Positions 44,401 through 57,100 of a stretch of DNA of 64,000 bases are shown here, one piece after another (position 1 is the first letter of the stretch; each line of letters opens with the position of its first letter). Position numbers and translations under genes: made by a program. Under the pieces are notes generated by a model, which worked only from the letters and a program-made list of their open reading frames with translations, was not told where the DNA came from and did no database searches. The DNA is from Psettodes erumei (Eukaryota; Chordata; Actinopteri; Pleuronectiformes; Psettodidae), in contig JAFBJZ010000772.1 of the NCBI GenBank assembly GCA_016785225.1, forward strand, positions 2,232,001 through 2,296,000, written 5' to 3'.

Positions 44401-46964
44401 CACCTGGACAGACAGGTATTTGTTGTGGATGAGCGGCCAGGCTCCTTCCACCTTGCACGTCTGGAAGTCGTCCCCGAAGGTTCGGAGGTGCGGGTCTCCG
44501 AAGAAACCGCAGTGGGTGTAGTTGGGCGGAGACGTGTTGCGCGGAAGGCTGCGCTCATAGTGACACACTTCATCGAAGCGCTCCTGGCTGTCGGGCAGGA
44601 GCGGCGGGGGCGGAGGAGGAAGTGGAGTCCGGGCACGTGGTTGGGATGTAGGCCCCTCCTTGGAGCAGTTGTGCTGGCTCATTAGATCCTCTATGCCATG
44701 CTGGGCGGAGTGGTACGCCAAGTCACCCCTGCAGGTACGCGCGGTCCGGCGTACGCAGCTGTTGTACGCTCGCAGCGCCGTGCAAAACTCCTCCTCCGGT
44801 CCAGAGTTCGAGGTGGAGGCCCAAAATTCCGAGTTGCACTTGAGGATCTTGCACTGCAGAGTCACTGTCAGGGAGGAACAAGACACTGTGTGAGCAGAAG
44901 CAAACCAGAGGGAGCCGCGACACTTTCAAGTCCAACCTATAAATACACTTTGGCTGATATTGATGAGAGTTTGATAAATACATAACGCTTCAGACGAGAA
45001 GAGTCAAGAACCTTTCTAATCAAACGAGAACGCTTACAGGTTTCCAGCGTCCCCAGAGCGGTTTCTCTTACTACAGTGAAAAAATCGCATCTCGCTTTTC
45101 CTGCATAACACACATTAAATCACACACATAGCAGTAATTGTTAACTTTTACCAGACACTTTGTTTTGTCTATTATCTACTTGGCATCCAGTCAAAATGAA
45201 AAAGAAACAACAACAACAGTGCAACGCTAGGGGGGAAAAAAGGAACAGAAAGGGAAAGAATCATTATTTGTGCGTTGCTGCTTTGTGTTGTTTAAAGCAT
45301 CATGGACATTTTTAATTAGAGTCTATTCTTTTCTCCCCACGTAACAAAGTCTTGCACTGTGTCCTTGACTCAGTTTACTGCAGAGAAGTGAACTTTGCTT
45401 CCACGCCCAGCGGCTTCTGGTTCATGTACCAGTGGAAACACCATTCGGGATCCTAATCTGCGCCTTTATTGATGATAACCGCCGCTGGACTATAGATTGC
45501 TGTCTCCGGCTTCGATGCCGCATCCGGCCAACTCTTTACACAAATGCTCTTCAAATATTTCCCAGGATGCCCTGTTGCTACACCGTGTTTGACTAGTATT
45601 CCCTTCGACTAATAGACCATTTATTTGAATGGGCTGGGAGAAGTTTCTCCCGTCTGGAGGGGGGGGGGGTGTACCAACACTTTGAAGTCGCACTTTAAAC
45701 AATATCCTTCCTCCGCGCAAACCCCACACCGCCTCTCCACTTACCGCCCATTTGATAGATGGCCATAAACTAATCTTGATCTCGGCTATCAGCGCATTAT
45801 CGCGTTGTTGTTTGACGGTGGGTGACTTAGGAGGGAAACCGATAAGGGTTTGGCAAACGTGCGAGGTGAGTGAATGAGGCGTCTCCGCTGCACTCGCGTC
45901 GTTGTCAGATTACGAGGACGTTAAAGTCGATTTCAACAATGTGGGCTCCTAATATAACCGCACGGGGCTGCACGGCTGGGCCACGTTTTGATGGGGAATA
46001 ATCGTGTGTTGATTTTTTTTTCCTCCACCGGAGAGTTTGGAAAAAAAACCTCCTTCATAACGGCAGCTGTGGTGGGATTTATAACACTTCAACGGGCACA
46101 TTTAAACCCACCGCTGTCTCTACAAATGTGAATTCCTTTCGCATGTCGCTGGTAATTGTAAAAAAAAACAAACAAACAACAAAAAAAAACTAAAAACGCA
46201 ATCCCAGGCTTGGCCAAACTGCGGAATGGAACAAAACAGTTACTTGTAAGAAGCCAGTGTGAAATACGGAGGGCGACGCACCATCCCCCAAACAAAACAA
46301 AGTCTGAGGGCTGCAGCAGCTCCACGAAGACCTCCTGCCTCATCCCTCTCTAATAAATCAAATCAAATAAAACGGATTCAAAATTCTAATTAGACGCACT
46401 GTGCGCTGGCGAGGCCAACCTGCTCACTTTCAGGCCAGATGCCATTTAGTCCCAGACCTTCGACCTTTTTACACGCGTCTTCGCGTCAAGCAGTGCGCGA
46501 AATCGAACACATTTGAATCGTTTTTGCTTTGGGTTTGACGGTACAGATCACTCCGACTAATAATTCAATATTTAGCTACATTTATATCTATTTAAAGTAC
46601 CCGATTAAGACTGTCGTCATTTCAGAGGTATTAAGTAACTCAGGTTTAAATTTAACACCACTAAAATATGCTCGTTAATAGTGATCGGATCTGGCAACTT
46701 CGCTGCCCGAGGTATAAACGTAATTAGCTGTTTGTTAACGCCAACCACCTCCGGAGAGGCGACGTTACGAGCTCAACCTGTGGTCATGTGAACCGTATCG
46801 ATTAAAACAAAAGAAAAGGTTTCTGCTTGGACGCTCATTAAAGATCACAGCTTTTAAAACGGGAGGGGGGGTCGTTTCTTACCTGAGGGGAAGAGCGAGA
46901 TAAAAACAACGAGGACTCTGCACACTTCAAGCGCCGAGGGTCTTCCTCTTTTCCCCATAACCAT
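41431..46964 (-). CDS. rgma: RGMA, repulsive guidance molecule A (GPI-anchored)
   Basis: RGMA is a cell-surface ligand of neogenin and a BMP co-receptor that guides axons, notably retinotectal ones. Coding exons, read downward, are 46964-46883, 44864-44353 and 42135-41431; phases agree and the product is 432 residues (human 450). A signal peptide (hydrophobic core CRVLVVFISLFPSV) is followed by the Cys-rich start CKILKCNSEF, an RGD tripeptide at about 73-75, and sequons at about N93, N137 and N142. A partial von Willebrand D domain follows, with GFFGDPH; RGM proteins cleave themselves between Asp and Pro (about 151/152). The C-terminus has the conserved CKERLPVEDLYFQSCVFDLL and a hydrophobic GPI signal. 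A proline run (PLPPPPPPLLP) lies where mammals have a shorter linker. I chose the ATG at 46964 (MVMGKRG); the in-frame ATG at 46958 is also possible. Confidence 0.95.
42240..42770. other. CpG-rich patch in rgma intron 2
   Basis: Just upstream of the last rgma exon the intron becomes GC- and CpG-rich, with an AATTAAG homeodomain core, CCAAT and CCATTG (SOX-like) near 42566-42627. No exon is recognised. It may be an intragenic CpG island or enhancer. Confidence 0.3.
43800..44260 (+). repeat. Decayed fish interspersed repeats in rgma intron 2
   Basis: Two adjacent pieces of the same family are visible. 43800-43925 has 'aaaatgtcagaaaatgttgaaaaat'-like sequence. 44035-44260 runs from 'gagctggtcgattag' through 'ccagcttctaaaatgtc' to 'ttggggtttggtcagacaaaa'. 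This explains the long open frame over 43355-44014. Confidence 0.5.
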
Positions 46965-47640
46965 CCATCCAGCTCGGGGTCGCACTTCACTCCTCTCCCT
47001 GTTCAAACCAAAGCGAGGAAGGACAGAGGAGAAGAGTTAGAGGCGCCAGGTCCAGGTTGAGACAACTCGAAAAGTCCATAAAAGAAAGTCTGTCCCGTAC
47101 TCTCATCACTACTAGGTTAGACGTCGTCTTGGTATTTTATTTATATCTTCTTTTTTTCGCCCTCTTCGGTGTGCGAGAGTAAACCCAACGGCTACAGCCG
47201 CGTTAGCTAGCTAACAGCCAGTGCGGGACGGACGGCTAAAAGCAGCCAGGAAACCTATCTTCCATGTAGGGAGTGTCGAGGAGGCGCAGCCTCTGCGGGC
47301 CGGCGGCCGCGCACGGAACCAATCACGGCTGCCTGTTCTGCCCCCCCGCCACCCCCCACCCCGAAAGTTTCAAATTACACCTCAATGCGCACACTTGTTC
47401 GACTGCGGCCGAGTCCTCGCGACCCGCCGAGCGAAAGGTCCGCAGCACCGCCACGGTAACCTCACCGTGGGTCGGAGACGACCCGACGCGGCAGACGCGG
47501 CGTCCTCCCGCCTCCGCTAAGCGCGCGCGAGGTGGAGCGAGGAGGGGAAGCGACCGACAGTAAGAAATCACTTTTGTTCTCACGGAGCGACCGTCGGTGA
47601 CCGACTTTTTCTCCGTCGCATCACCACTCACCGCCGAGTT
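46965..47640 (-). promoter_or_regulatory. rgma: rgma 5' exon and CpG island
   Basis: A possible acceptor (gaacag) ends at 46999-47000. The sequence from 46998 down to the start codon is open in frame and reads PRAGWM just before the chosen Met. Upstream, 47220-47640 is strongly CpG-rich. Candidate donors for a first exon on this strand lie near 47458 (CACG|gtgagg) and 47628 (GGCG|gtgagt). I cannot choose between a spliced first exon and a start inside the island. Confidence 0.5.
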
Positions 47641-47937
47641 TAAACCTACTATGACATGTTTACATCGGCCCCAAAATGGTGGCGTGGAGCCAAGTCAGCC
47701 CCGCACTCTGCAGCCACATGCGTTTTATTTTATACTCCAATGCAGTTTCCAAAGAAACCCAATATGTCGGGGCTGGATGTTGGATAAGCATACACAAAAT
47801 GTTCACTGAGAATATTTCCATTTGATGAAAAGATACAGCCTTAAAAACACTCTTGGGAGTCTTGACTTTTAATATTTCATCCAAGATAAATAGCCTCAGC
47901 AAAGAGTGGAACAAGCTGATACAATATAGTCTGTATA

Positions 47938-48190
47938 CAAGGAGCCCTGGCTAATGATTACTTTCATTATCAATGAATCTGCCAGTTGTTTCTGTGATTA
48001 ATCCCTTCGTCCGTGAGATGCCAGACTGGTGAAAAATACCCATCACAGTTTCCCAAAGGTCCAAGAAGGCGAGTTCAAGTTACTTTCGAAAAATCTGACA
48101 AACTGCCCAGAATCCAAATATGCTCAGTTTAGCATCCTACATGACAAAGAAGAGCATCGGATCCTCACATTTCACATGGTGTTGCTAGCA
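47938..48190 (+). repeat. Near full-length copy of the fish interspersed repeat
   Basis: The best-preserved copy in the window. In order it has 'ggctaatgattactttcat', 'aatgaatctgccagttgttt', 'gtgaaaaatacccatcacag', 'tttcccaaaggtccaag', 'catgacaaagaagagcat' and 'cctcacatttcac'. The family name cannot be given from sequence alone. Confidence 0.6.
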
Positions 48191-48470
48191 AACAGCTGTC
48201 ATCGAAGTCACGAACCGATTGTCCGAACAGCTCGGTCAATTTATTTCACGTCAGGCAAATTGAGGCATGACTGTCAGCTAGGAGGGAACTGGAGTTCAGC
48301 CTCTTAAACATAGAACCTATCAACTCAAACTCAGTATCACATTGGGGTAATTAAGAACGCCTGTTTACTTATACAAGCCTTGTAAGGACCCCCCCAAGCT
48401 CACCTCACCCCTCCCTACCCCAGATATGTGACAAGACACTAAACAAAAAATTGCATATATGTTCAGTTGC

Positions 48471-48493
48471 TATATATATATATATATATATAT
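48471..48493. repeat. (TA)n microsatellite
   Basis: An uninterrupted TA tract upstream of rgma. Confidence 0.9.
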
Positions 48494-49629
48494 CTAAATA
48501 AATCCAAGACAGATCATATACACACATTAAATATATACTGTACATTACAGTACATGAAGTAACCAAAGTCAAAACCATAGCACATGCTTACGGGTTAAAC
48601 GGCAACAAATGACAACAGGACCATAAGGAGCAATCTGCTTGTTTACTCGAGGCAAAGAAATTAAGCATTTTACACGTATGAAGAGTAAGCTACGTATGTT
48701 GCTTTAAATGATTAGACTACATTTCCGCCATTACCCTGAAAAGCGGGCGGCGATCCCCTCCACTAAAAGGCATAATAACCCCTCTCCTGGTTGCCTTTCA
48801 GTCGCACAAACGGCACATTACAGGTGTCTTTTACTGACATTTACACCGAAATGCGACCGGACAGATGGCTGCGCACGAGGGTCGTCGCAGGCTGCACAGT
48901 GTTTTTCCATAGGGCGGTGAATGTCTTTGTGATCGCTGTCCCCTCTCGTGGATGACGGACACGTCCGTGCACAAGGAGGTTCCGAGGCGACGCGCATGCC
49001 TTCAACACGGGTGGCCCCCCCCCCGTGTGGACTGATTGCCAGCTCTAATATACCAGGCACGCACGTGTGAAACGAGTGACTGCAGCCGAAAGGTATAAGC
49101 TGCCCGGTGCTACGCTTTGATGGATGGTGGAACATTCTGGGCTTTTAGCGGGGTGGACGCAGGAGAGATGTCGGGGGCTGAAACGCCGTACTGACGCTGC
49201 AAATGCTTCGATGTACATATTCCCCGAGTGTGACCGATTCAAGCATTAGTCGGCTGTTGGTAGGAAAACCTCAGATTCAATGTACCTGAACGTAGCGTCT
49301 GAAAAATAAGATGGTGCAGACAGCTCGTTGGCCAAACGCATTCACCTGTTGCATGTACCTTTGCAGACAAAGGTACAGGTTATATAACTGTCAAGATGCT
49401 AATATGTGCATCTTTTCACACAGTCGGCTCCCATTCAGACAGTTAGTCAACCAACTGGTTGTTAAGTATTTGGTTGACTCCGAGGTTTTTTGTAGTTTAT
49501 TAGATGTCTGTTATGTTTGTGAGGATTAAGTGTCTGTAAGTGATTACGTCTCTCGTGTCATAAGAGCTAAGCTTCGGTCTTCAGCCCACCCTCCCTGTCA
49601 TTTGTCAGGACAGCCCCATTTATGCCTTA

Positions 49630-49900
49630 TTCACATCTAATTATTCTAATCAGCCTGTCAGTGATCAGTCGGTTGATAGTCAATAGACACGACATGAATC
49701 TGCAGTTATGTTGTTAATCAGTTTCATCAGGTCAGTCTTGTATCAAGCAAAAATGCCAAACATTGTCTGGCTCTGGCGTCTCCAGTGCAGAGATTCATTG
49801 TGTGTTTGTTTTTTCCCCTCTGTCAACGCAAAATGAAAGGATTTGGGTTGGATTTCTTTGGTGCACCAAAATGTCACCTTGAGCAATGATGCAATGTAGT
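49630..49900 (+). repeat. Decayed fish interspersed repeat
   Basis: 'tcttgtatcaagcaaaaatgc', 'caaacattgtctggctctgg' and 'gtcaccttgagca' match blocks of the family also seen at 44.0 and 48.0 kb. Confidence 0.5.
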
Positions 49901-50549
49901 AGACTCATTTTATTTCCTCACATTTTACAGACGTAAGTAATCGCTGGTGGAAAAAAGGCTTTGGCCGCTGCTGTTGTCCTCAGAGGGACTTCAGTCGTCA
50001 CAGTTTGACCACACTTCCGATCCAAATGAGGTTGCGAGGCCAATTCCCTTCCGCTGCCTTTTCTCAGCAGGCCTTTGCTGTTGACTGTATTCTCGCCTTT
50101 GGGTGATAATGATATGAATGTCTGATGTATCAACTAATTGTCCCATCGCTTTTAACTGACTGAGCATCAGCTTTTCTGCGTGCAATGCCCTTATAAATGA
50201 GAAAACATTTCCATATGAGACACGGAGGCATCGGGCAGACTGTGTGTTCCACATGCTGCGACAGGTCAGCCTGACATAATATAACAATAAAACATATCCA
50301 TAAAACCCAGTAGGCAAAACCCAATCACGTTTTATTGGCGTGCTGCGTTGAGATCTCCGCCATCACCTGTCAGACCTGTTGCTGGAAGGGATTACGACAG
50401 ACGGGATTTTGACATTTTGATAGGCTACACGTGAGTCGTGATGTGGTGAACCCTTCCGTCTCTTTCGGGCAGCTTCAAACTGCACACACTGGCCTACATT
50501 TCTTCTTCTGTGTTTTTTTTTTTTTTTACTGTGCAGTCTCCCTCGACAA

Positions 50550-51330
50550 CCTCAGCGGATCCATCCCCTCCTCCGACAGATGGCGCTTGTCACGGTCTCG
50601 GATACGAAACCCTCAAATCACGACACAAACGCACATGGCATTACGAGGACAACCAAACCTGTCATTAAATCCGAGCTTTTACGGACAGCTCGGTTATTGG
50701 TCTAATTGCAGCTGTCACGCAGTTGGGAATTTAAAAAAGGCGTAAGAATCCGCAGCCGAGAGGCGCGTTCGCCCTGTTGCGCCGCGCCGAACGTCATCGG
50801 TTACTTCACGCCAGATAAAAGTAGCCTCGGCGGCGTTTCGTGGCTGGGAAGAGATGCGCTGACAGTACGAGCCACAGAATAATAATGCTGCACGATGGAA
50901 ACTCTCTGCCCTTTCGCATTTAACGTGCAATACACGAGCGCGCGCGGTTCTGTTTTCGGAGTCCCGTGCATTTCGTCCAAATTCGCTCTCCAACCAGTTT
51001 CTTGTTCGACACCCGCAAATAGGTCCAAGTTCTGAACAATGCAGGAATCCTGCTCTCCTGTCTGTAGCTGTAGGTGCTCGGCAAATGGAAATTTGTTGGG
51101 GTTTTTTTAATGACAGAGACGTATAGTTTGGCAACTCAGCGAGCAAAGCGAAAGACGCCTCTCAAACTCGGATAACGCTGTTTTGAGATTCAAAAACTAA
51201 GTACCGAGCAAATAAGAGAAAACCAACCTTGGCGACTGCATGGGCTCTCCGCGACTCTGGAGTCCTGCAGGAACCCGGAGGACAGCGAAAGCGAAGCAGA
51301 CTCCTCAAAAAAAAAAAAAATCCCCCCCTC
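50550..51330. promoter_or_regulatory. CpG-rich patch upstream of rgma
   Basis: The patch is dense in CpG (for example gcgccgcgccgaacgtc at 50778 onward and gcgcgcgcgg near 50940). It opens with a T-tract plus gtgcag at about 50508-50536, which looks like a splice acceptor on the plus strand, and holds a CTCF-like ACAGATGGCGCTTG near 50576-50589. It could be a distal rgma promoter or the start of an unannotated transcript. Confidence 0.3.
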
Positions 51331-51699
51331 CTTTTTTTAAAAAACACGTCCTGTGTGTCCCAGTAATCCCAAAGCAAACGCACCCAGTGGCTTTCTGAGC
51401 GTTAAAGTCGCCGATCTGTACATGATGTCCGCGGATCGGCTTCTCCAAGTCTGCTCTGCTGCGAAACGAAAGTGTGTGCTTTCTTCTTCTTCTTTAGTTG
51501 GGGTTCATTTAGACAGCCACTACTCGCACCCGGCGGACTCAGATCTCTTCAGCCGTTACTTAACTCATCGGGCTATCTGTAGATCGGAAAGGACACATTA
51601 TGATAGATTACGTCCAGTAATTGCCCTCATCCGCGCGTTGAATCCAAATTGTTAGTTATGGTCGACGGCGGGGAGAAAGAAGCCCCGAGGGCAAAGCTG

Positions 51700-51732
51700 C
51701 TGCTGCTGCTGCTGCTGCCGCCGCTGCTGCGT
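51700..51732 (+). repeat. CTG/CCG trinucleotide array
   Basis: Seven CTG units, then CCG CCG CTG CTG. It lies in a 34-codon frame from ATG 51658 to TGA 51762 with a leucine-rich middle. No coding evidence beyond the repeat itself. Confidence 0.8.
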
Positions 51733-53899
51733 ACGGCCCGATCCGCTGTCTGGATGTTGTGAAATGGCTAGTTAGAAAGTGTGTGTGAGGGAGAGGGACA
51801 ATGATCTGCTCTGCATGACGCCGCTGGGAGCCCCAAATCTCATCTGAACCCCCCCCGTCATTTCTTCTAGTTTTTTTTCTCTCTCTCTCTCTCTAACAGA
51901 GAATAGTAAATCGCAGCTGCACTGAAAAAAAACAAGGCAAAACTGACTTATACGCTGTAATTTTTCCACAATGGCAAGTGAAACAGCTCCATGCATTTCC
52001 TTGCAGAAATTCTTCAACTTGATTCAAATGTAATTTTGTTGATTTGTAGGGAGGGTATGTACCTTAATGTCTGCATTATTTCAGGCTGTGACTTTTGTGT
52101 CTGCATGTTTGACAAAAGAAATAAAATGTTAGAGTTACACCACTGCTGCTCCTCATAGACGTTGCTTTATATATATATTTAAAAATACTGAATACTATAC
52201 CCCTCGTTAGATCTGTGCCCTCACCAGAAAACCCAGAGGAGTCCCTAAAATTACAGGTTTGGGGGGAAAAAAAGACAAATCCATAATAATCAGGATTTAA
52301 TGGAGGATCAGATGGACAAACACTTTGCAGCAGGGAGGAGGGGGTGGGGTGGGTTATGCTCAAAGGCAGAGTGGGCTGCATGGAGGCTGCACCTGTGTTT
52401 TAGGATCAGGCTGCATGCAGGAAAATACCACCACCCCCTTCCTGCCCCGGCTTTTCAAGCCTCCACTCCTTACAGCAGAACTGTTTCTCTCCGCTCCAAT
52501 TTCTCGCCGATCAGGCAAATCCATCACGGCGGGGAGGCGCAGAGACTTACAGTGTCTGACTGCTGCGGCGGGATTTTGTGTTCCTAACTGGCTGACGGGC
52601 CAAGAGAAAATGCAGAGCTGATGAATAGATGATCAAAGTCGTCGTGAGCCTGAGATTTCACCTTAAGTGAATGCCACTGCGGTAGATGCTATTTTCCTGC
52701 AGCTACCGGACAGAGCTGTCACGATTACATCATCCCCTTGTGCGTCCGGGAAGAAACTGACCCCCGACACCCGCTCGTTCACAGTCGCGGCTCCGACCTG
52801 CCCTCTCCAGATGGCCGCTGAGAGGCAGCATATTTTACATTGATGTAACAGAAGAACATGAAAGAGTGACACCCCAGTGTGAGAAGAATGGGGTTTTTCA
52901 GAGGTGCCGGATGCAAGGCCCCATCTCAAACACAGCTGGTGTAGACGCTGGCTTGCTGAGGTATTATGGTGAGTTAACACAACAGATCCGCTTTACATAT
53001 CACTGGATTAATAAAACTGCTTTGATTTTTTTTGTCTGTGCGTCTCAGTTACGTTTATGCTTCATTTATACAGAGCAGATCAGTGACAATCAGCCATGTA
53101 ACTATTATAGCAGCAAATGAAAGAAGCGCTCAGTGATGCCAGCCTTTGGGGGCCGTCTGTGATTTCCTGTAATAGCTTGTGATTTAGTCCGTTGTAGATC
53201 AGACGGCCTCAGCCCATAAAATAAAAACTTGTGATAAAGTAATGTATCTCCAGGAAACCTGATTGATTTACTCAAACTCTTCCGTCGCGCAGAGTTAACT
53301 GCTGCAGGATTTCTGCAACATGATTAATCGTTATCATAATTCCACACATGCAGAGGAGTCACGTAAATCTTGCCTCACTTTCTGGTGATTTGTTCACATC
53401 ATCCTCACATGCTGCACTCTTTCTCTACTGGATCAAAAGTCCACCTCGTCTTCTCGTTAAAGGATAATCATGATTTAAGAGGCACAGACTCAGAAATACA
53501 TTCAGGACTACGTGAAAATGAAATCATGATCATGACTTTATTTGCTGTGGAACTAGATTCATAAAGATCCTTACTCCTGAAATGGTTCTCAATAACTGAC
53601 CACAGTTAGGGGAGTGGATTATATTATGAAAGACATGTGGAAAACCGGTCAACGATTGCAGTGTGCCTGAGTCAAACGCAGATTAGCAACCATCATATGC
53701 TGTCGCTGACCTTCCAGTTCCCTTTTGAACCCTTGCAGAATAACAATTAGCTTGTCACAGCGTCGTGCCTCTCATTTCTGAGGTGTCAGACTGCATTGTG
53801 TAGGGAGCGATTTGACGGCCCAGGTTCCTTCTGTGATCTTGTATCACCTGAAAGAGATATCTTAATTTTTCTGCTAGTTGCACGCTGGAGTTGACCAAC

Positions 53900-54145
53900 C
53901 GGGGAATCAGTTGACAAGAAAAAACCACCAAACTTTCCTCACATCCGATCGCCTCATCTGTGAGGGTTTGCTGCTTTTCTTTGGCTTATGTGACAACAAC
54001 CTGATCATCATCAAGTTTTGGGCTTTCCGCCGGATAAAACCAGAGATTTCATGACATTACCATAGGCTTCTTTCATCATTTTTGATATTAAGATCAAACG
54101 CTGAATGGATTGATAGCGAAAATAATTGTTTTCTGCAGCCATGGT
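53900..54145 (-). repeat. Decayed fish interspersed repeat
   Basis: 'gggtttgctgcttttctttgg', 'aagttttgggctttccgccgg' and 'agcgaaaataattgttttctg' then 'cagcc' follow the family in inverse orientation to the copy at 47.94 kb. This accounts for the 110-codon open frame on the minus strand. Confidence 0.55.
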
Positions 54146-57100
54146 CTGCAACAGTGACAAGCGATACGTTTGAAATGAAAGGAACCATGTTTTTAATTGG
54201 TGTTCTTCCAAAATCTGGCATAGAGAACAAACGGCTTTAAAGGCATATTTAAGATGTTGTGTTTGCTTTGACTTTAGAAACTGATACATATTAATGAGAC
54301 TAAAGCAGTACATGGCAATACACGGTATATTCCCATTCCTCATAATTATTCCTTAACATGCCGTGGCTTCTGTTCTGCTTTGAGTATGAGTTATGAGAGG
54401 AATGATTCTGCTTTGTTGACGTGAAACAAGACAGCACTGCTCTACCGACTGCAACCAACGCTAATGCCTATCATCTTCTTTGAACGAGACAGCCCTCTCA
54501 TTGTGCTCTCCACACAACAGAAGACCCGGCTGAAATAAGGAGCGATATCCATTTAAAAACACACGTACCACGAAAGCACATCCCTCAGTCTGGACTATTG
54601 TGTTGCTGATGTGCCGCTTCGCCATGAAGCACATCCCGCAGACTTCGCTCGCCACATCGAATATGACCGAAGGGCATTGTTTCATGTTAGACCTGAACCT
54701 GTGGCCAATAAATGAGAGAAATGTCACACAGGTAACCAGTGAGAGTCCCTTGATACTCAGTGAAGTACAAATAGACTGAGATTGGTGTTTCATGTACATG
54801 ATGGGCATTTCAAATGAGGGGTGGCGTGGGGGGTGGGGGTGAAACACTGTCTTTGTAAGGTGTGAGCATGAATTCCAAGAATTCTATTAACAGATGATAC
54901 GTATGTGGGGCTCAGACACTGTGTGGAATTACTGCCACAGTCAGTAGCAAAATGAATGCGGGAAGCTCGCAAATTGGTCTGTTCATGCACACGGAGGACT
55001 GGGCTTGAATGTGTAAACCCTCATTACAGAATCTCCTTTCTCATTTTAAGCAGAAAAGGTGAGGTTCCTTTTTTTTTTCAAAAAGCCAGACTGCAATCCA
55101 GTGAGAATTATGCACACTGTTTAATTCCAGACATGGACCGAACTAGACAGAGTGTGTATGGACTGCGAGACAAATAATTAGCTCTGCCGCTAAACAGAAC
55201 TGATCTCAGTGAAGGACACCGCACATCGAGCCAAATTTCAGGGAGGAACATTAGTGAGTGAATAACTGTCTTAGACCATGAATGATCATCGCAATTTTGC
55301 ACCTGACAGGGTTTAAGAGAACATGTTGGTGAGCAGCCATGACTCCATTTGCATGCAAGAAGCCATAAATGCATGAAAAAAAGGAACAACTGAGGCTTAT
55401 CTCAATAAAACAGCTGCCCTTTTTAATTTCCTGCCTCTGAAATTCTGCGGAAAAAGTAGAGCACTATCTCAATATTCAGTTTATGAATATAAAACTAGAT
55501 AAGGTTTAACTCCACAATGTGTGAAATGCCTTTGTGTCAATTTAATTTGTAGTAATTCACAACTAATCAGTCTCTGAGATAATGAAAATGTTGGCAATAT
55601 GCCCATATTTGTCTTCACTGTCATAAAAACAATGATTGCATTTTGCATTTTCAAACAATGGAAATAAGTATTCTTTTGACTCTAAGTAAACTGAAATTAA
55701 ATATGTTAAAATTGCCAGAGCTTGGTGGATAAAAAAATTGTGTTTCAGCAAACACCTTGGAAACCCATTATATTCTTTGTGGCCACCACTGTGTTAGAAG
55801 CAATCTCTGTGTGTGCTCTGCTTCTGGGTGAAATACTGTATCTCTGTGCTGTGGAGATACAACACAAGACGCACTGTCTGTGTCTTGGAATAGCTCCTCG
55901 TCCGCACCAGTATTTTCCCTCCACGTAAACTCTGGTTATCCATGCTCAACCTGTGTAAATGCAGAGTGCTGATAACCCAGAGAGCGTGTCGACTTTATCA
56001 CAACATGCCGATTCACAGCCTTTGTTCAGTTACGTGCATTTAAAGGTGAATGCTGCCAGGGCGTGGGCGTTGGAAAATGAGCGGCCAGTCTGAAGCCTTC
56101 ACGGCCCCTTCACGCCTTGGCTTCTATCTGCTCGGTTGTTGAACTCCACTAGTGTCCTGCGGCGTTGTCCTGTATGCACAGCTGCGGGGGCCTGCGTCCT
56201 GCCGTTGCTTTTGTCCTGTCTTGTCGCGATGGCTGCCGCCAGGGAGATCGAGTTTTTGCAGGTGCGGGCAAATTGCCGGCAGTCCCCAAAATCTCTTTGC
56301 AGCTTTCACGCACCTGCAGTAATGGGAAACAGGAACGAGGTGTTTAACTGAAGCGGCGCGGGGAACCTGCTGCGTGTGGTTCTTGCTGCTGCCTTCTGCA
56401 AGCAGACATTTTGATATTCACTGTCAACTCAACGGCTTGCTTGTGGACAACATCACAAGGCTAAAATCTTCCAAGACACACTCATCGATTGATTCCTCAC
56501 CAGTCTAGCCAGTAACTCTTAAGCATCATGGCACTGTTGGCTCGCAGGTTTTTCTTGGGTCACCTTTTGCCCCGGCTGCTTGCATTCTCCCCCATCATTA
56601 CTTGGACCACACACATGAACTTTTAAGTTCCCCAGCCAAACCCCACAACCTGCTCCATTTCACATTTTAATACACTTAATTTCTTTCACATTTTCATTCT
56701 TTCGAGCAAATAAGACCATTATTGAATGTTAAAGTTCAAAGTCATTTCTAGTAGTATCAGTTAAATGCAGTTTAGTACATTTTATTTGCAGTAAGAATTG
56801 GCAGGGACACCTTAGTTTTAAACTATTATCATGAGTCGTTGCTCGATAAAGTTTTAGGATAATCCATCCGAAAGTATAATTTTATCCCCAGCCAGTGGAG
56901 GGGAATGAATTTGCAATTCGAGGGGCCTAGAAATCATTTCCATGCTGAAGTATTTATAGTCTTCTTAAAAACTGTTGAAGAGTTGAATTTAGTAGTGGCT
57001 GAAAGAACTCATTAATCTGAACCTCATTAAGATGTATCCTATCTCCCTGTCAGGCCCGGAAAAAGGAGCTATATCCCATTAGGTGCTCTCAAATGTTGGG

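Noticed and set aside
51658..51762. 34-codon ORF with a leucine run resembling a signal peptide
   Set aside because: The leucines come from a CTG array, the frame stops soon after, and no exon continues it.
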